The notes under the pieces are model-generated. The model was not told where the DNA came from, ran no database searches, and saw only the letters and a list, made by a program, of their open reading frames with translations. 64,000 nt of DNA from Rikenellaceae bacterium (lineage in GTDB: Bacteria > Bacteroidota > Bacteroidia > Bacteroidales > Rikenellaceae): contig JAJBUQ010000004.1 in assembly GCA_020860245.1 (NCBI GenBank), forward strand, positions 160,426 to 224,425. The letters are read 5' to 3'. The translations under genes and the position numbers were made by a program. Shown here one piece after another: positions 36,136 to 45,900 of this stretch; the stretch's first letter is position 1; every line of letters starts with the position of its first letter.

Positions 36136-36558
36136 ATGAATAAGATTTGCTTTATACTGTTTGCGGTTGTGATCCTGACAGCTTGCGGAAATAAAAAAAC
36201 TCAACAATCGCGTCCGATTCTTGTGATTGAAGAAATTCGGGAGTTTGTGATCGACAGTAAGAGCGATACGATCGATCTCGGAAATATAAAAGAAGGCTCG
36301 ATTGCCGAATTTAAAGTAAGACTAATAAACAACGATATGATTCCTCTCGTAATAATCGAGGTCGTTCCGGACTGCGGATGTACGGCGACCGAGTTCGACA
36401 AAACCCCTATTATGCCTCAGACATACGGTGAAATATCTATGAGTTACGATACGAGGAATCAATCTGGGATCCAGACAAAAAACGTAAGTATTCTCTCTTC
36501 GTTGGAGAATTCGCCTAAGAAATTGTTTATCACGGTTAAAGTGGACCCGGAGGAGTGA
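36136..36558 (+). CDS. DUF1573 lipoprotein
   Basis: This 140-residue protein has a lipoprotein signal (VVILTACGN; Cys about residue 17) and one DUF1573 domain of immunoglobulin-like type: DTIDLGNIKEGSIAEFKVRL, VVPDCGCTATEFDKTP. The CGC pair is typical. The family is abundant in Bacteroidetes; function unknown. It is 3 nt after nusB and 4 nt before mtgA and ends in TGA. Confidence 0.85.
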   Translation: MNKICFILFAVVILTACGNKKTQQSRPILVIEEIREFVIDSKSDTIDLGNIKEGSIAEFKVRLINNDMIPLVIIEVVPDCGCTATEFDKTPIMPQTYGEISMSYDTRNQSGIQTKNVSILSSLENSPKKLFITVKVDPEE

Positions 36559-36562
36559 TTCG

Positions 36563-37291
36563 ATGAAGACGAAACCTGTTAAATATCTGTGCAGGATGGG
36601 TGTTTATCTGGTATTGTTCTTTATCAGTTCTTCGTTTTTTTCTGTATTGTTGTTAAGGCACGTACCTGTTACGGTAACCCCTTACAAAGTATACCGCATG
36701 GTAGGGAATTTGCAGGAATACGGGCTTAAAATAAAATCGAAGTGGACCAGGATCGACGATATCAGTCCGTTGATGGTTGTAGCTGTCGTAAGTACGGAGG
36801 ACGGAAAATTTATGCAGCACAGAGGATTCGACCTCGACGAAATAAAAAAGACGCGTAAGGAACGTAAAAGCGGGAAAAGATTTAGAGGAGCGAGTACCAT
36901 TTCCCAGCAAACTGCGAAGAATGTATTTTGTACGCCGCACAGGAATTGGTTCCGCAAAGGACTCGAAGCTTATTTTACCGTCCTTATCGAAACCTTCTGG
37001 GATAAAAAACGTATAATGGAAATATATCTGAATGTTATAGAAATACGCCCGTGCGTTTACGGGGTAGGAAGCGCGGCGAAACTGGTATATGCTAAGCAAG
37101 CGTCCGAACTCAACAGTTACGAAGCCTCGATGATCGCGACTGTGCTGCCTAATCCTTATACGATGAATATCGAGAAGCCTTCCAGATATATGGTAAACAG
37201 GGCTGCCAATGTCAGATCCCTTATGAATAAGACCGGAAAAATCGATCTCGGTAATAAAAAGAACAATAAAAATAATGATAAATTACGATAA
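36563..37291 (+). CDS. mtgA: Monofunctional peptidoglycan glycosyltransferase
   Basis: MtgA polymerises lipid II glycan strands. The 242-residue protein has an N-terminal membrane helix (about residues 13-33) and a GT51 domain: VVSTEDGKFMQHRGFD (catalytic Glu in the ED motif), GASTISQQTAKNVFC, and KKRIMEIYLNVIE. No transpeptidase domain. Its end overlaps the M16 peptidase start by 17 nt. Confidence 0.93.
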   Translation: MKTKPVKYLCRMGVYLVLFFISSSFFSVLLLRHVPVTVTPYKVYRMVGNLQEYGLKIKSKWTRIDDISPLMVVAVVSTEDGKFMQHRGFDLDEIKKTRKERKSGKRFRGASTISQQTAKNVFCTPHRNWFRKGLEAYFTVLIETFWDKKRIMEIYLNVIEIRPCVYGVGSAAKLVYAKQASELNSYEASMIATVLPNPYTMNIEKPSRYMVNRAANVRSLMNKTGKIDLGNKKNNKNNDKLR

Positions 37292-38519
37292 GCATATTCT
37301 TAAAAACGGACTCACCGTAATATCCCATAAGGATACTGCAACTACTATGGCTGCGGTAAATATTTTATATAAAGTGGGGGCCAAAAATGAGAATCCTGAT
37401 AAAACGGGATTCGCCCACCTCTTCGAACATCTGATGTTCGGAGATAGTAAAAATGTTCCGAATTTCGAAATTCCGCTCCAAAGGGCCTGCGGGGAGAACA
37501 ATGCGTTCACGAATAACGACTATACGGACTACTATATGGCACTGCCGCAGGAGAATATCGAGACCGCGTTCTGGATGGAATCCGATCGCATGCACTATTT
37601 AAATATCAACGAGAAAACCCTCGATGTACAGCGCAAAGTCGTTGTGGAAGAGTATAATCAGAGGTACATCAATCAGCCTTACGGCGATCTCTGGATACTC
37701 GTGCGCGAAATGTCGTATAAGGTGCATCCGTATAGATGGGTGACTATCGGTATCACTCCGGATCATATCAGGGAAGCCAATCTCGACGACGTGAGGAGTT
37801 TTTACAAAAAATATTACAATCCGGAGAATGCCATATTGAGTGTTGCGTCAGGATTGGATAATTATAAAATTTTCACCATTGCAGAGAAGTGGTTCGGAGA
37901 TATACCGTCGGGAAATTACACTACGGATATTCTTCCGCAGGAACCTGAGCAAACCGAAGAACGAAAGCTGATTGTTCACAGGGACGTTCCAGCATCGGTG
38001 ATCGTTATTACCTTCCATGTAGGGGCAAGGACGGACAGGGAATTTTATATTTGCGATGTTATGTCCGATGTTCTATCCAATGGTTCCTCTTCGAGGCTGT
38101 ATCAGAATATGGTAAAGAAAAAAGGACTCGTCTCGTAAGTAAATGCCTACCTTACAGGAGAGGTCGATCCGGGATTGTTTGTATTTACAGGTAATATTCT
38201 TCCGGGAGTTCAACCTGAGACAGTCGAAGCTGTGTTCTGGGAAGAAATGGAGGCGTTGAAAACCGAGAGTGTCTCGGACTATGAATTGGATAAGGTCAAT
38301 AATAAATACGAGTCCGGCGTGGTATTCGGCGAGATAAACGCAATGAACAAGGCAATGAATCTCGGATACTACGAAATGTTGGGCGATTTGGAGTTGATAA
38401 ACAGGGAAGTTGAAATACACAACAGTGTAACAAAAGAGGAAATAAGGGATGCTGCGCAGAAAATATTCCGCAGAGAAAAATGTTCAACCTTAATGTATCT
38501 TAAAAATAATGGAAATTAG
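37275..38519 (+). pseudogene. M16-family zinc peptidase, interrupted by one in-frame TAA
   Basis: This would be a 414-residue protein if the stop is ignored. The first 287 codons carry the inverted zinc motif HxxEH (HLFEH, H48-E51-H52) and the third ligand region VVVEEYNQRYINQPYG (about E124/E125). Codon 288 (38136-38138) is TAA; the frame then continues without shift for 126 codons (VNAYLTGEVDPGLFVFTG...), which is normal M16 sequence. The residue expected at the stop is a polar one, probably Glu or Gln. The gene overlaps mtgA (17 nt) and the second M16 gene (11 nt), so loss of translation here could also lower expression of the next gene. Confidence 0.85.
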
Positions 38520-39792
38520 CAGGACAAAACAACCTGATATTCAGGTCCCGGAGAGGATAGATGTTCCTGTTACGGAAAAATATATTTCAACGAACGGAAT
38601 TCCGGTGCATATCGTGAACATAAACGATACGCAGGATATAGTTCGCATTAGTCTGGTATTCAGAGCCGGGACCAGATTTCAGAGCTATCCGTTCCAGGCC
38701 TCTTCGACGTTGTATCTTCTTAAAGAAGGGACAAAAAATTTCACTTCTGCGGAGATATCCGAGAAGCTCGATTTTTACGGAGCCTACTTTGACGTGTCGA
38801 TAGACCGCGACTATTCGATAGTTACGGTATGCACATTGACAAAATTCCTGGACCGGATCCTCGAAATTTATTCGGATATCATAGCAAATCCGGTGTTTCC
38901 GGAAAATGAGCTTCTGATCTACGCAGGCAAAAGGAAACAAAGTTTGCGGATAGAGCGCGAGAAGATATCGCATATCGCAAGGGAGCTGTTCGGCAAACTA
39001 TTGTTCGGAGATTCTCATCCATACGGTGTTGCCTCGCCCCCGGAAGATTACGATAATCTTACCGTCGCGAAATTGAAGGAATTTCACTCCGGTTTTTATA
39101 CCGCGGGAAACTGTTTTGCGGTAATTAGCGGTAAAATAAACGATTTTGAGAGCCAGAAGATCATGCGGTTTATGGAAGCTGTTCCTTCCGGTAAGGGTAA
39201 AGAATTCGGTGAATTGTCATTCTCGAATTGTCGAGAACATGGTTTTATTGAAAAGGAAGGGGCGGTGCAGTCCGCGATAAGGATCGGCAAGGTGCTGTTT
39301 AATAGGAATCATCCCGATTTTATCGGTATGCAGGTACTTAATACTATTCTCGGAGGATACTTCGGTTCGAGGTTGATAGCGAATCTCAGGGAAGATAAAG
39401 GGTACACGTACGGAATATATTCCACGATGGTCAATCTTGAGGCGACAGGATATATGGCCGTGGCCACCGAGGTAGGAGCGGATGTAACGGACGATGCCGT
39501 TAAAGAGATTTATAAAGAGATTCGTCGTCTCAGGGATGAACCTGTGGGCGATACGGAATTGCAGATAGTAAAAAACATTCTTACCGGGGAATATCTCCGT
39601 ATTATCGACGGACCGTTCGGTATAGCCGATGTCACGATAGAGAATATTCAAAACGGTGTCGGAAATGATTACATAAATTACTCCTTGCAGCGGATAAAAA
39701 ATATAACTCCGGAAGAACTCATGTCGCTCGCGCGGAAATATTTGGAGGACGACACGTTTACTGAAGCGGTAGTAGGAAAAAGGGAACTCTAA
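38509..39792 (+). CDS. M16-family peptidase-like protein, inactive partner
   Basis: This 427-residue protein has the M16 fold (FRAGTRFQSYPFQASSTLYL, GYFGSRLIANLREDKGYTYG) but lacks the HxxEH zinc motif; the matching region reads ASSTLYLLKEG. M16 enzymes of this type often work as heterodimers of one zinc-bearing and one R/Y-motif subunit. The intended zinc-bearing partner is the interrupted gene just upstream. It shares a bidirectional terminator with recQ. Confidence 0.87.
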   Translation: MEISRTKQPDIQVPERIDVPVTEKYISTNGIPVHIVNINDTQDIVRISLVFRAGTRFQSYPFQASSTLYLLKEGTKNFTSAEISEKLDFYGAYFDVSIDRDYSIVTVCTLTKFLDRILEIYSDIIANPVFPENELLIYAGKRKQSLRIEREKISHIARELFGKLLFGDSHPYGVASPPEDYDNLTVAKLKEFHSGFYTAGNCFAVISGKINDFESQKIMRFMEAVPSGKGKEFGELSFSNCREHGFIEKEGAVQSAIRIGKVLFNRNHPDFIGMQVLNTILGGYFGSRLIANLREDKGYTYGIYSTMVNLEATGYMAVATEVGADVTDDAVKEIYKEIRRLRDEPVGDTELQIVKNILTGEYLRIIDGPFGIADVTIENIQNGVGNDYINYSLQRIKNITPEELMSLARKYLEDDTFTEAVVGKREL

Positions 39793-39806
39793 TCAGTTCC
39801 CTTTTT
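39777..39806. terminator. Bidirectional terminator between the M16 operon and recQ
   Basis: The 12-bp stem AAAAAGGGAACT / AGTTCCCTTTTT has a 6-nt loop. It includes the stop codons of both converging genes. Confidence 0.92.
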
Positions 39807-41991
39807 CGCATAAAAATTTTATTCTTACCATTCGTATCTCCTCTTCCGTGTAATCCGGTCCGAGCTCCTTCTGAGCCTCGTCGATAGAGTCGGTCTCCGC
39901 GTCTTCCTGAAAATAATCGTAGATGTCCTCTATCTTGTCTTCATCGATAACTTCGTCGATGTAATAATCTATATTCAGCTTAGTCCCTGAATTGATAATC
40001 GCCTCTATTTCAGTAAGCAGTTCGTCCAGAGAGAGATTCTTCGCGTCTGCTATATCTTCGAAGTCCATCTTGCGGTCGATGCTCTGAATGATGAATACTT
40101 TGTTGCCGCTCTTATTGACTACGCTCTTAACTACCATATCCTGAGGACGGATAATATCCTTCTCTTCCACGTAAGCCTTGATAAGTTCCACGAATTCCTG
40201 CCCGAACTTATGCGCCTTGCCTGCTCCTACGCCTGTAATATTCTGCATCTCTTCAATACTTATAGGATATTGTACGGACATATCTTCGAGCGAAGGATCC
40301 TGAAATATAACGAACGGAGGAAGGTTGTTTTGTTTCGCCACCTTCTTACGCAGATCTTTGAGCATAGAGAACAGGACTTCGTCCGCTGCTCCTCCACCGT
40401 GCTTGCCCGAAGGCAGCGCGGCCGCCTCTTCATCGTCTATCTCTTCGTATTCATGGTCCTTCGTAAGCATCATAGAGTATGGTTTAGCAAGATATTCTTC
40501 CCCTGCCGGACTTAAGGATAAAAGACCGTAATTTTCAATATTTTTATCTATAAGACCCAATACGAGTGCCTGCCTGAGAACCGCGTTCCAGAATTTATCG
40601 TTCTCAGCCGACCCTTTGCCGAACTGTTCTATTTTATTGTGTTTGTACGATTTTATCAGTGAGTTGCTCTTGCCGACTATTATACTGATAAGGTAGTCGC
40701 TCTTAAATTTATCCCCTATCGCATTTAAGGTTTGTAGAAGCTGTACCATATAATCCATCCCTTCGAATTTTATTTTGGGGTTCACGCAATTGTCGCAGTT
40801 CCCGCAATTTTCCTCATGGTACTCCTCTCCGAAGTAGTGAAGGAGATTTTTACGTCTGCATACCGAAGATTCCGCGTAAGATACGGTCTCCAGCAATAGC
40901 AATTTACCGATCTCCTGTTCGGCGACAGGTTTGCCCTGCATGAATTTTTCGAGCTTCTGAATATCTTTATAACTGTAAAATGTCAAGCATCTTCCTTCTC
41001 CGCCGTCGCGCCCGGCACGTCCGGTCTCCTGATAATAACCTTCGAGGCTCTTCGGAATGTCGTAATGTATAACATAACGGACGTCAGGTTTGTCGATTCC
41101 CATTCCGAACGCAATCGTCGCGACTATTACATCGACCTCCTCCATAATAAATTTATCCTGGTTGTCCGCACGGGTCTGTGCGTCCATTCCCGCATGGTAA
41201 GCGAGAGCTTTAATGCCGTTTACCTTAAGGAGGTCTGCAAGTTCTTCGACCTTCTTCCTGCTCAAACAGTAGATTATCCCCGATTTGCCTTCGTTCTGTT
41301 TAATGAACCTGATTATCTCTTTTGTAGCATTCGCTTTGGAGCGGATCTCATAATACAGGTTTGTCCTGTTGAACGAAGATTTGAATACGGCCGCATCGCT
41401 CATACTCAGGTTTTTCTGTATATCCATCTGAACCTTGGGCGTCGCAGTCGCGGTGAGGGCGATAAGCGGAGCCTGCCCGATGTCGTTGATTATAAGTCTT
41501 ATCCGTCTGTATTCAGGGCGGAAGTCATGTCCCCACTCCGAGATACAGTGCGCCTCGTCGATGGCGTAGAATGATATTTTTATATTGCGCAGGAACGAGA
41601 TATTATCCTCTTTAGTGAGGGATTCCGGTGCGAAATAGAGTAATTTTGTTTTACCCGCCAGCACGTCTTCCTTTACTTTAGCGACTGCCGACTTATTAAG
41701 CGACGAGTTCAGGAAATGCACCACACCGTCCTCCATACTGAAGGTTCTCATTGCATCGACCTGATTTTTCATCAGAGCTATCAAAGGAGATATTATAATC
41801 GCCGTACCTTCCATCATCAGCGCCGGCAGCTGGTAGCATAGGGATTTACCCCCCCCTGTGGGCATGAGGACAAATGTATCTTTGCCGGACATTACATTGC
41901 GGATAACAGCCTCCTGATTGCCTTTAAATTGTGAGAACCCGAAATGTTTTTTTAGTGCTTCGTGCAAAGATTTTTTATCCGTATTGGCCAT
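39793..41991 (-). CDS. recQ: ATP-dependent DNA helicase RecQ
   Basis: The 732-residue protein has helicase motifs LMPTGGGKSLCYQLPA (I), AIDEAHCISEWGHDFRPEY (II, DEAH), FGMGIDKPDVRYVIHYDIP and QETGRAGRDG (VI), then a zinc cluster (CRRKNLLHYF...CGNCDNC), a winged-helix RQC domain and a HRDC domain near residues 530-600 (NLPPFVIFQDPSLEDM). An extra acidic C-terminal part (about 620-730) is common in Bacteroidetes RecQ. It lies divergent from kdsD. Confidence 0.95.
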   Translation of the reverse strand: MANTDKKSLHEALKKHFGFSQFKGNQEAVIRNVMSGKDTFVLMPTGGGKSLCYQLPALMMEGTAIIISPLIALMKNQVDAMRTFSMEDGVVHFLNSSLNKSAVAKVKEDVLAGKTKLLYFAPESLTKEDNISFLRNIKISFYAIDEAHCISEWGHDFRPEYRRIRLIINDIGQAPLIALTATATPKVQMDIQKNLSMSDAAVFKSSFNRTNLYYEIRSKANATKEIIRFIKQNEGKSGIIYCLSRKKVEELADLLKVNGIKALAYHAGMDAQTRADNQDKFIMEEVDVIVATIAFGMGIDKPDVRYVIHYDIPKSLEGYYQETGRAGRDGGEGRCLTFYSYKDIQKLEKFMQGKPVAEQEIGKLLLLETVSYAESSVCRRKNLLHYFGEEYHEENCGNCDNCVNPKIKFEGMDYMVQLLQTLNAIGDKFKSDYLISIIVGKSNSLIKSYKHNKIEQFGKGSAENDKFWNAVLRQALVLGLIDKNIENYGLLSLSPAGEEYLAKPYSMMLTKDHEYEEIDDEEAAALPSGKHGGGAADEVLFSMLKDLRKKVAKQNNLPPFVIFQDPSLEDMSVQYPISIEEMQNITGVGAGKAHKFGQEFVELIKAYVEEKDIIRPQDMVVKSVVNKSGNKVFIIQSIDRKMDFEDIADAKNLSLDELLTEIEAIINSGTKLNIDYYIDEVIDEDKIEDIYDYFQEDAETDSIDEAQKELGPDYTEEEIRMVRIKFLCEKGN

Positions 41992-42138
41992 TTTCCAGCA
42001 AATTTTTTCTATACTTGATTAATTATCTGAGATTTAATAATTTTAACCTAAATGTGCGTACATGTTTAGTAATATTAAAAGTACAACAATTTTGAAAAAA
42101 AACTAAATTTGTAAAAAATTTTTTATCTTAATTGCTAA
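41992..42138. promoter_or_regulatory. Divergent recQ-kdsD intergenic region
   Basis: This is an AT-rich region of 147 bp. On the plus strand TAAATTTG at 42104-42111 matches the -7 consensus, 27 nt before kdsD, without a -33 element at the correct distance. No good recQ promoter was found on the minus strand. Confidence 0.45.
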
Positions 42139-43110
42139 ATGTCCGATTTTAAGGAAATAAAGGAATTCGCTGTCGAGGCTATCGACGCGGAAATCGAAGC
42201 TGTCAAAAGACTCCCTTCGTTTATCGACGACGAATTCGCCGGTGCCGTAGAATGTATGTTCGCCGCCAAAGGCAGAATAATTATAACCGGAATAGGTAAA
42301 AGTGCAATAATCGCTACTAAAATTGTTGCAACGCTCAATTCTACCGGTACTCCGGCAGTATTTATGCATGCCGCAGATGCTATACACGGCGATCTGGGGA
42401 TGATACAGAACGGCGACGTGGTTATTTGCATATCCAACAGCGGAGATTCCCCGGAGATCAAAGTGCTGGTTCCTCTTATCAGAAATATAGGTGATAATAA
42501 AGTCGTCGCTATGGTGGGGCGCAGGGAGTCTACGTTAGGGAAACTCTCGGACTATGTGATAATAACTCACGTTGACGGAGAGGCATGTCCTAACAACCTC
42601 GCGCCTACCTCGAGTACCACCGCGCAGTTGGTTATGGGCGACGCCATAGCCATGACCTTATTGAGAATGAGAGGGTTTACTTCGGAAGATTACGCAAAGG
42701 TACATCCTGGAGGCGCTCTGGGGAAAAAGCTCTATATGAGGGTAGGGGATATACTCTCCACCCAGCCTGCGCCGCAGGTCTCTACGGATGCCGGTATAGA
42801 TCAGGTGATCTTTGAGATATCGTCTAAATTTCAGGGGGCGACTGCAGTCATCGAGAATGACGGTTCTCTTGCGGGAATAATAACTGACGGCGATATACGC
42901 CGTATGCTTCAGAAGAGTAAAAATTTCAATGATCTTACCGCACGCGACGTAATGAGTCTGAACCCTAAGACTACCGATAAAGAGGAACTTGCCGTGAAGG
43001 CATTTAACAAAATGGAGCAAAATAAGATTACGCAGCTTGTCGTTATGGATAACGGGAAGTACTGCGGTATGATCCACATACACGATATTTTAAGGGAAGG
43101 ACTTGTTTAA
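42139..43110 (+). CDS. kdsD: D-arabinose 5-phosphate isomerase (KdsD/KpsF family)
   Basis: The enzyme converts ribulose 5-phosphate to arabinose 5-phosphate, the first step to Kdo for LPS. The 323-residue protein has an N-terminal SIS domain (about residues 35-170; GIGKSAIIATKIVATLNSTG, SNSGDSPEIK) and two CBS domains (about 205-320; ITDGDIRRML). LAPTSSTTAQLVMGDAIA and HPGGALGKKL are diagnostic. It is followed 9 nt later by lptB, consistent with a shared role in LPS. Confidence 0.94.
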   Translation: MSDFKEIKEFAVEAIDAEIEAVKRLPSFIDDEFAGAVECMFAAKGRIIITGIGKSAIIATKIVATLNSTGTPAVFMHAADAIHGDLGMIQNGDVVICISNSGDSPEIKVLVPLIRNIGDNKVVAMVGRRESTLGKLSDYVIITHVDGEACPNNLAPTSSTTAQLVMGDAIAMTLLRMRGFTSEDYAKVHPGGALGKKLYMRVGDILSTQPAPQVSTDAGIDQVIFEISSKFQGATAVIENDGSLAGIITDGDIRRMLQKSKNFNDLTARDVMSLNPKTTDKEELAVKAFNKMEQNKITQLVVMDNGKYCGMIHIHDILREGLV

Positions 43111-43119
43111 AATTACCCT

Positions 43120-43857
43120 ATGAGACTATACACCAAGGATTTAGTTAAGAGATATAAAACCCGTACCGTTGTGGACCATGTGTCTGTAGAGGTTGAACAG
43201 GGCGAGATAGTGGGGTTGCTCGGACCGAACGGCGCAGGTAAAACCACATCGTTTTATATGATAGTGGGACTTATTAAACCCAATGGAGGTTCCATATCTC
43301 TCGACGACGGAGACAATATATACGATATTACCAAGGAGCCTGTGTATAAGCGGGCTCAAAGAGGAGTAGGGTATCTTGCTCAGGAAGCGTCCGTATTCCG
43401 CAAACTTACGGTTGAGGAGAATATTAGGACCGTACTCCAGATGACAAAATTTTCTAAGGAATATCAGAAGGAGCGTCTCGAAACTCTTATCGAAGAATTC
43501 CGCCTGACTAAAGTGAGAAAGAGCTTTGGAATACAACTCTCCGGAGGGGAGAGAAGGCGTACCGAGATCGCTCGCGCGGTGGCGATAAATCCAAAGTTTA
43601 TTCTCTTGGACGAACCGTTTGCAGGAGTAGACCCTATCGCGGTGGAGGATATCCAAAGTATTGTACGTACTCTTAAAAATAAAAATATCGGAGTCATAAT
43701 CACCGACCATAATGTCCATGAAACTCTCGATATTACAGACCGCACTTATCTGTTGTTCGAAGGTAAAATCCTCAAATCTGGTACGGCGGAGGACCTCGCA
43801 AACGACGAGATGGTGCGTAAGGTCTATCTCGGACAGGACTTCCAATTGAAAAGATAA
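43120..43857 (+). CDS. lptB: LPS export ABC transporter ATP-binding protein LptB
   Basis: LptB powers LPS extraction from the inner membrane with LptFG. The 245-residue protein has Walker A GPNGAGKT, the LptB-typical [20 protein letters not shown], signature [14 protein letters not shown], Walker [14 protein letters not shown], and the switch His in [10 protein letters not shown]. It is 9 nt after kdsD and overlaps aroA by one base. Confidence 0.95.
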   Translation: MRLYTKDLVKRYKTRTVVDHVSVEVEQGEIVGLLGPNGAGKTTSFYMIVGLIKPNGGSISLDDGDNIYDITKEPVYKRAQRGVGYLAQEASVFRKLTVEENIRTVLQMTKFSKEYQKERLETLIEEFRLTKVRKSFGIQLSGGERRRTEIARAVAINPKFILLDEPFAGVDPIAVEDIQSIVRTLKNKNIGVIITDHNVHETLDITDRTYLLFEGKILKSGTAEDLANDEMVRKVYLGQDFQLKR

Positions 43858-45104
43858 TGATCAAAGAAATTAAAAGATCCGCGGTTCGCGGTGCTATCGT
43901 TGCCCCCGCCTCGAAAAGTTTTGCCCAAAGGGCTATTGCTGCGGCACTCCTTGCGGACGGAACGACCACTTTGGAGAATATGACCTTGTGTGAAGATACC
44001 GAAGCTGCGCTGGATACGGCGAAAAGGCTCGGAGCAGAGATTGTCCATAACGGTAGAACCTATATTATTAAAGGAGGTTTGAGGCCTCAGGCGGAAGTGT
44101 TGAATATCGGTGAAGCCGGATTATCTACGAGATTATTTACCCCTATCGCATCGTTATATGACGAACCGCTTACGATAACAGGGCGCGGATCGATTCTCAA
44201 ACGCCCTATATCCATGATAGAAAAACCGTTGCGTGATTTGGGGGTCGAAGTTAAAACAACCGGAGGCTATCTGCCGGTGACTGTATGCGGTCCGTTAAGG
44301 GGAGGCGAGATTGAAGTGGATGGTTCGATGAGTTCGCAGTTCATTACCGGATTATTGATGGCATTGCCGTTAGCGGGAAGCGATAGTGTTCTGAATGTCG
44401 GAGTTCTTAACAGCAAACCTTATATAGATATGACGATCCAGGTTGCGAAGAGCTTCGGTGTGGACATAGTCAATGGCGATTATAAAAAATTTACCATAAA
44501 ATCCGGCCAAAAGTACAATTCCATAATATATAATGTAGAAGGGGATTGGAGCGGTGCGTCGTGTATTCTGGTCGCAGGAGCGATTGCCGGAGAGGTGCAG
44601 ATAGGAAATCTCGATAAGAATTCCGCTCAGGCCGATAAGGAAATAATAGCAGCTTTAAAAAAAGCAGGAGCAGATGTTGTTGGTAACGGAAATACTGTGA
44701 TTGTACGTAAAAATACTCTGCACGGGTTCGAGTTCGATGCGACCGATTGTCCCGATTTATTTCCTGCCCTTGCAGTGCTTGCAGTCAATTGCATGGGCGT
44801 CACTACCATTAAAGGTACCAAAAGGCTTACCAACAAGGAGAGCGATAGAGCCGAAACGGTCGCTTATATGCTTAGTTCTATGGGTATATCAGTAGACATT
44901 TCAGAGGCAGACCTGATGAAAATAAAAGGCGGAGCGATCAAATCCGCGACAGTGGATAGCTTTAACGACCATCGTATTGCCATGGCTTCTGCCGTTGCCG
45001 GACTTGTATCGGACGGAAGAATCGTTATAAAAGGAGCCGAAGCGGTCAATAAATCTTATCCTTCATTCTGGGACGATCTGGCTTCGTTGGTAAATATACT
45101 GTAA
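43857..45104 (+). CDS. aroA: 3-phosphoshikimate 1-carboxyvinyltransferase (EPSP synthase)
   Basis: This enzyme joins PEP with shikimate 3-phosphate in aromatic amino-acid synthesis. The 415-residue protein has APASKSFAQRAIAAALLADG (active-site Lys; the usual QR after S is present), NIGEAGLSTRLFTPIASL (the family usually has G-TA-R), DGSMSSQFITGLLMALPLAG, DCPDLFPALAVLA and SFNDHRIAMASAV. Its start overlaps the lptB stop (TAATG). Intact. Confidence 0.93.
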   Translation: MIKEIKRSAVRGAIVAPASKSFAQRAIAAALLADGTTTLENMTLCEDTEAALDTAKRLGAEIVHNGRTYIIKGGLRPQAEVLNIGEAGLSTRLFTPIASLYDEPLTITGRGSILKRPISMIEKPLRDLGVEVKTTGGYLPVTVCGPLRGGEIEVDGSMSSQFITGLLMALPLAGSDSVLNVGVLNSKPYIDMTIQVAKSFGVDIVNGDYKKFTIKSGQKYNSIIYNVEGDWSGASCILVAGAIAGEVQIGNLDKNSAQADKEIIAALKKAGADVVGNGNTVIVRKNTLHGFEFDATDCPDLFPALAVLAVNCMGVTTIKGTKRLTNKESDRAETVAYMLSSMGISVDISEADLMKIKGGAIKSATVDSFNDHRIAMASAVAGLVSDGRIVIKGAEAVNKSYPSFWDDLASLVNIL

Positions 45105-45166
45105 CCCTTTGAAATTAATTTTATTAGATTTTTCACTTAAAATTTTATTTTTTAAGAAATAAAATG

Positions 45167-45174
45167 TAATTTTG
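45167..45174 (+). promoter_or_regulatory. Distal -7 element upstream of the tRNA-tuf cluster
   Basis: TAATTTTG is a match to TAnnTTTG, with TTTA at 45144-45147 (19-nt spacer) as a -33 element. Together with the promoter at 45240-45270 it would give the cluster two start points. Confidence 0.5.
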
Positions 45175-45239
45175 CGCCGATTATCGTTTGTGAAAAAGTA
45201 TAGCGTGAAATTATAAAATTTCCAAAAAACGCTCATTTT

Positions 45240-45270
45240 TTTGTATAATGATAATTAATTGATATATTTG
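45240..45270 (+). promoter_or_regulatory. Consensus promoter of the tRNA-tuf cluster
   Basis: TTTG at 45240-45243, 19-nt spacer, TATATTTG at 45263-45270: a full match, 21 nt before tRNA-Thr. Confidence 0.85.
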
Positions 45271-45291
45271 CAGTCCTAAATTGGGGCTTAT

Positions 45292-45365
45292 GCCGATGTA
45301 GCTCAGTTGGCCAGAGCAGCTGATTTGTAATCAGCTGGCCGGGGGTTCGAATCCCTCCATCGGCT
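45292..45365 (+). tRNA. tRNA-Thr (anticodon UGU)
   Basis: Acceptor GCCGATG / CATCGGC, anticodon stem-loop GCTGA-TTTGTAA-TCAGC (UGU), T-arm GGGGG TTCGAAT CCCTC. Discriminator T; CCA not encoded. First gene of the tRNA-tuf cluster. Confidence 0.95.
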
Positions 45366-45542
45366 TGAATTGAAAGAAAAACGCCAAAAGCAACCGTAAT
45401 TGAAAGAGATTGAATTTGATCGAAATCAATTAAATAGCGGATTTTCTTTAAAGAAATTTTATTTTTACAGCCATCCTCCAAGGGAATATCGAGTGCAGCG
45501 AGATAATCCGCGAAAGGTGGCAAAATGTTCTTTAAAATATAA

Positions 45543-45625
45543 GGGAGAATACCAGAGTGGCCAAATGGGGCAGACTGTAAATCTACTGACGTATGTCTTC
45601 GGTGGTTCGAATCCATCTTCTCCCA
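45543..45625 (+). tRNA. tRNA-Tyr (anticodon GUA) with an anticodon-stem mismatch
   Basis: Acceptor GGGAGAA / TTCTCCC, loop CTGTAAA (GUA), a long variable arm as expected for tRNA-Tyr, and T-arm GGTGG TTCGAAT CCATC. The anticodon stem is GCAGA / TCTAC: the second pair is C28-A42 where the usual partner is G (TCTGC). A45585 is the unusual base. Confidence 0.93.
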
Positions 45626-45812
45626 CAAAGATTTTAAGATGTCCGTAAGGAGTTAGGGATCAGAGTAAATCAGTTTACGCAAAATATTCCGTTAGTTTCC
45701 GAGACCTGAAGAGAGTACTTAAATCTTTGATAGGGTGTCCTCCGGGAGAACATGGATCCGCAACTGAAAAAGTTCAATCCAAAACAGACGGACTCCCATG
45801 TATTAAATATTT
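45626..45812. other. Spacer between tRNA-Tyr and tRNA-Gly
   Basis: Nothing recognisable was found in these 187 nt; the 177-nt spacer 45366-45542 between tRNA-Thr and tRNA-Tyr is likewise empty. Both are long for a tRNA cluster. Confidence 0.4.
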
Positions 45813-45885
45813 GCGGAAGTAGCTCAGTTGGTAGAGCATTAGCCTTCCAAGCTAAGGGTCGCGAGTTCGAACCTCGTCTTCCGCT
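45813..45885 (+). tRNA. tRNA-Gly (anticodon UCC)
   Basis: Acceptor GCGGAAG / CTTCCGC, anticodon stem-loop TTAGC-CTTCCAA-GCTAA (UCC), T-arm GCGAG TTCGAAC CTCGT. CCA not encoded. It lies 74 nt before tuf. Confidence 0.95.
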
Positions 45886-45900
45886 CGACAAATGGAAATT

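Noticed and set aside
37275..38519. Two separate M16 genes instead of one interrupted gene
   Set aside because: Both parts are in one frame and together match a single M16 protein; the second part has no start or ribosome-binding site at the junction.
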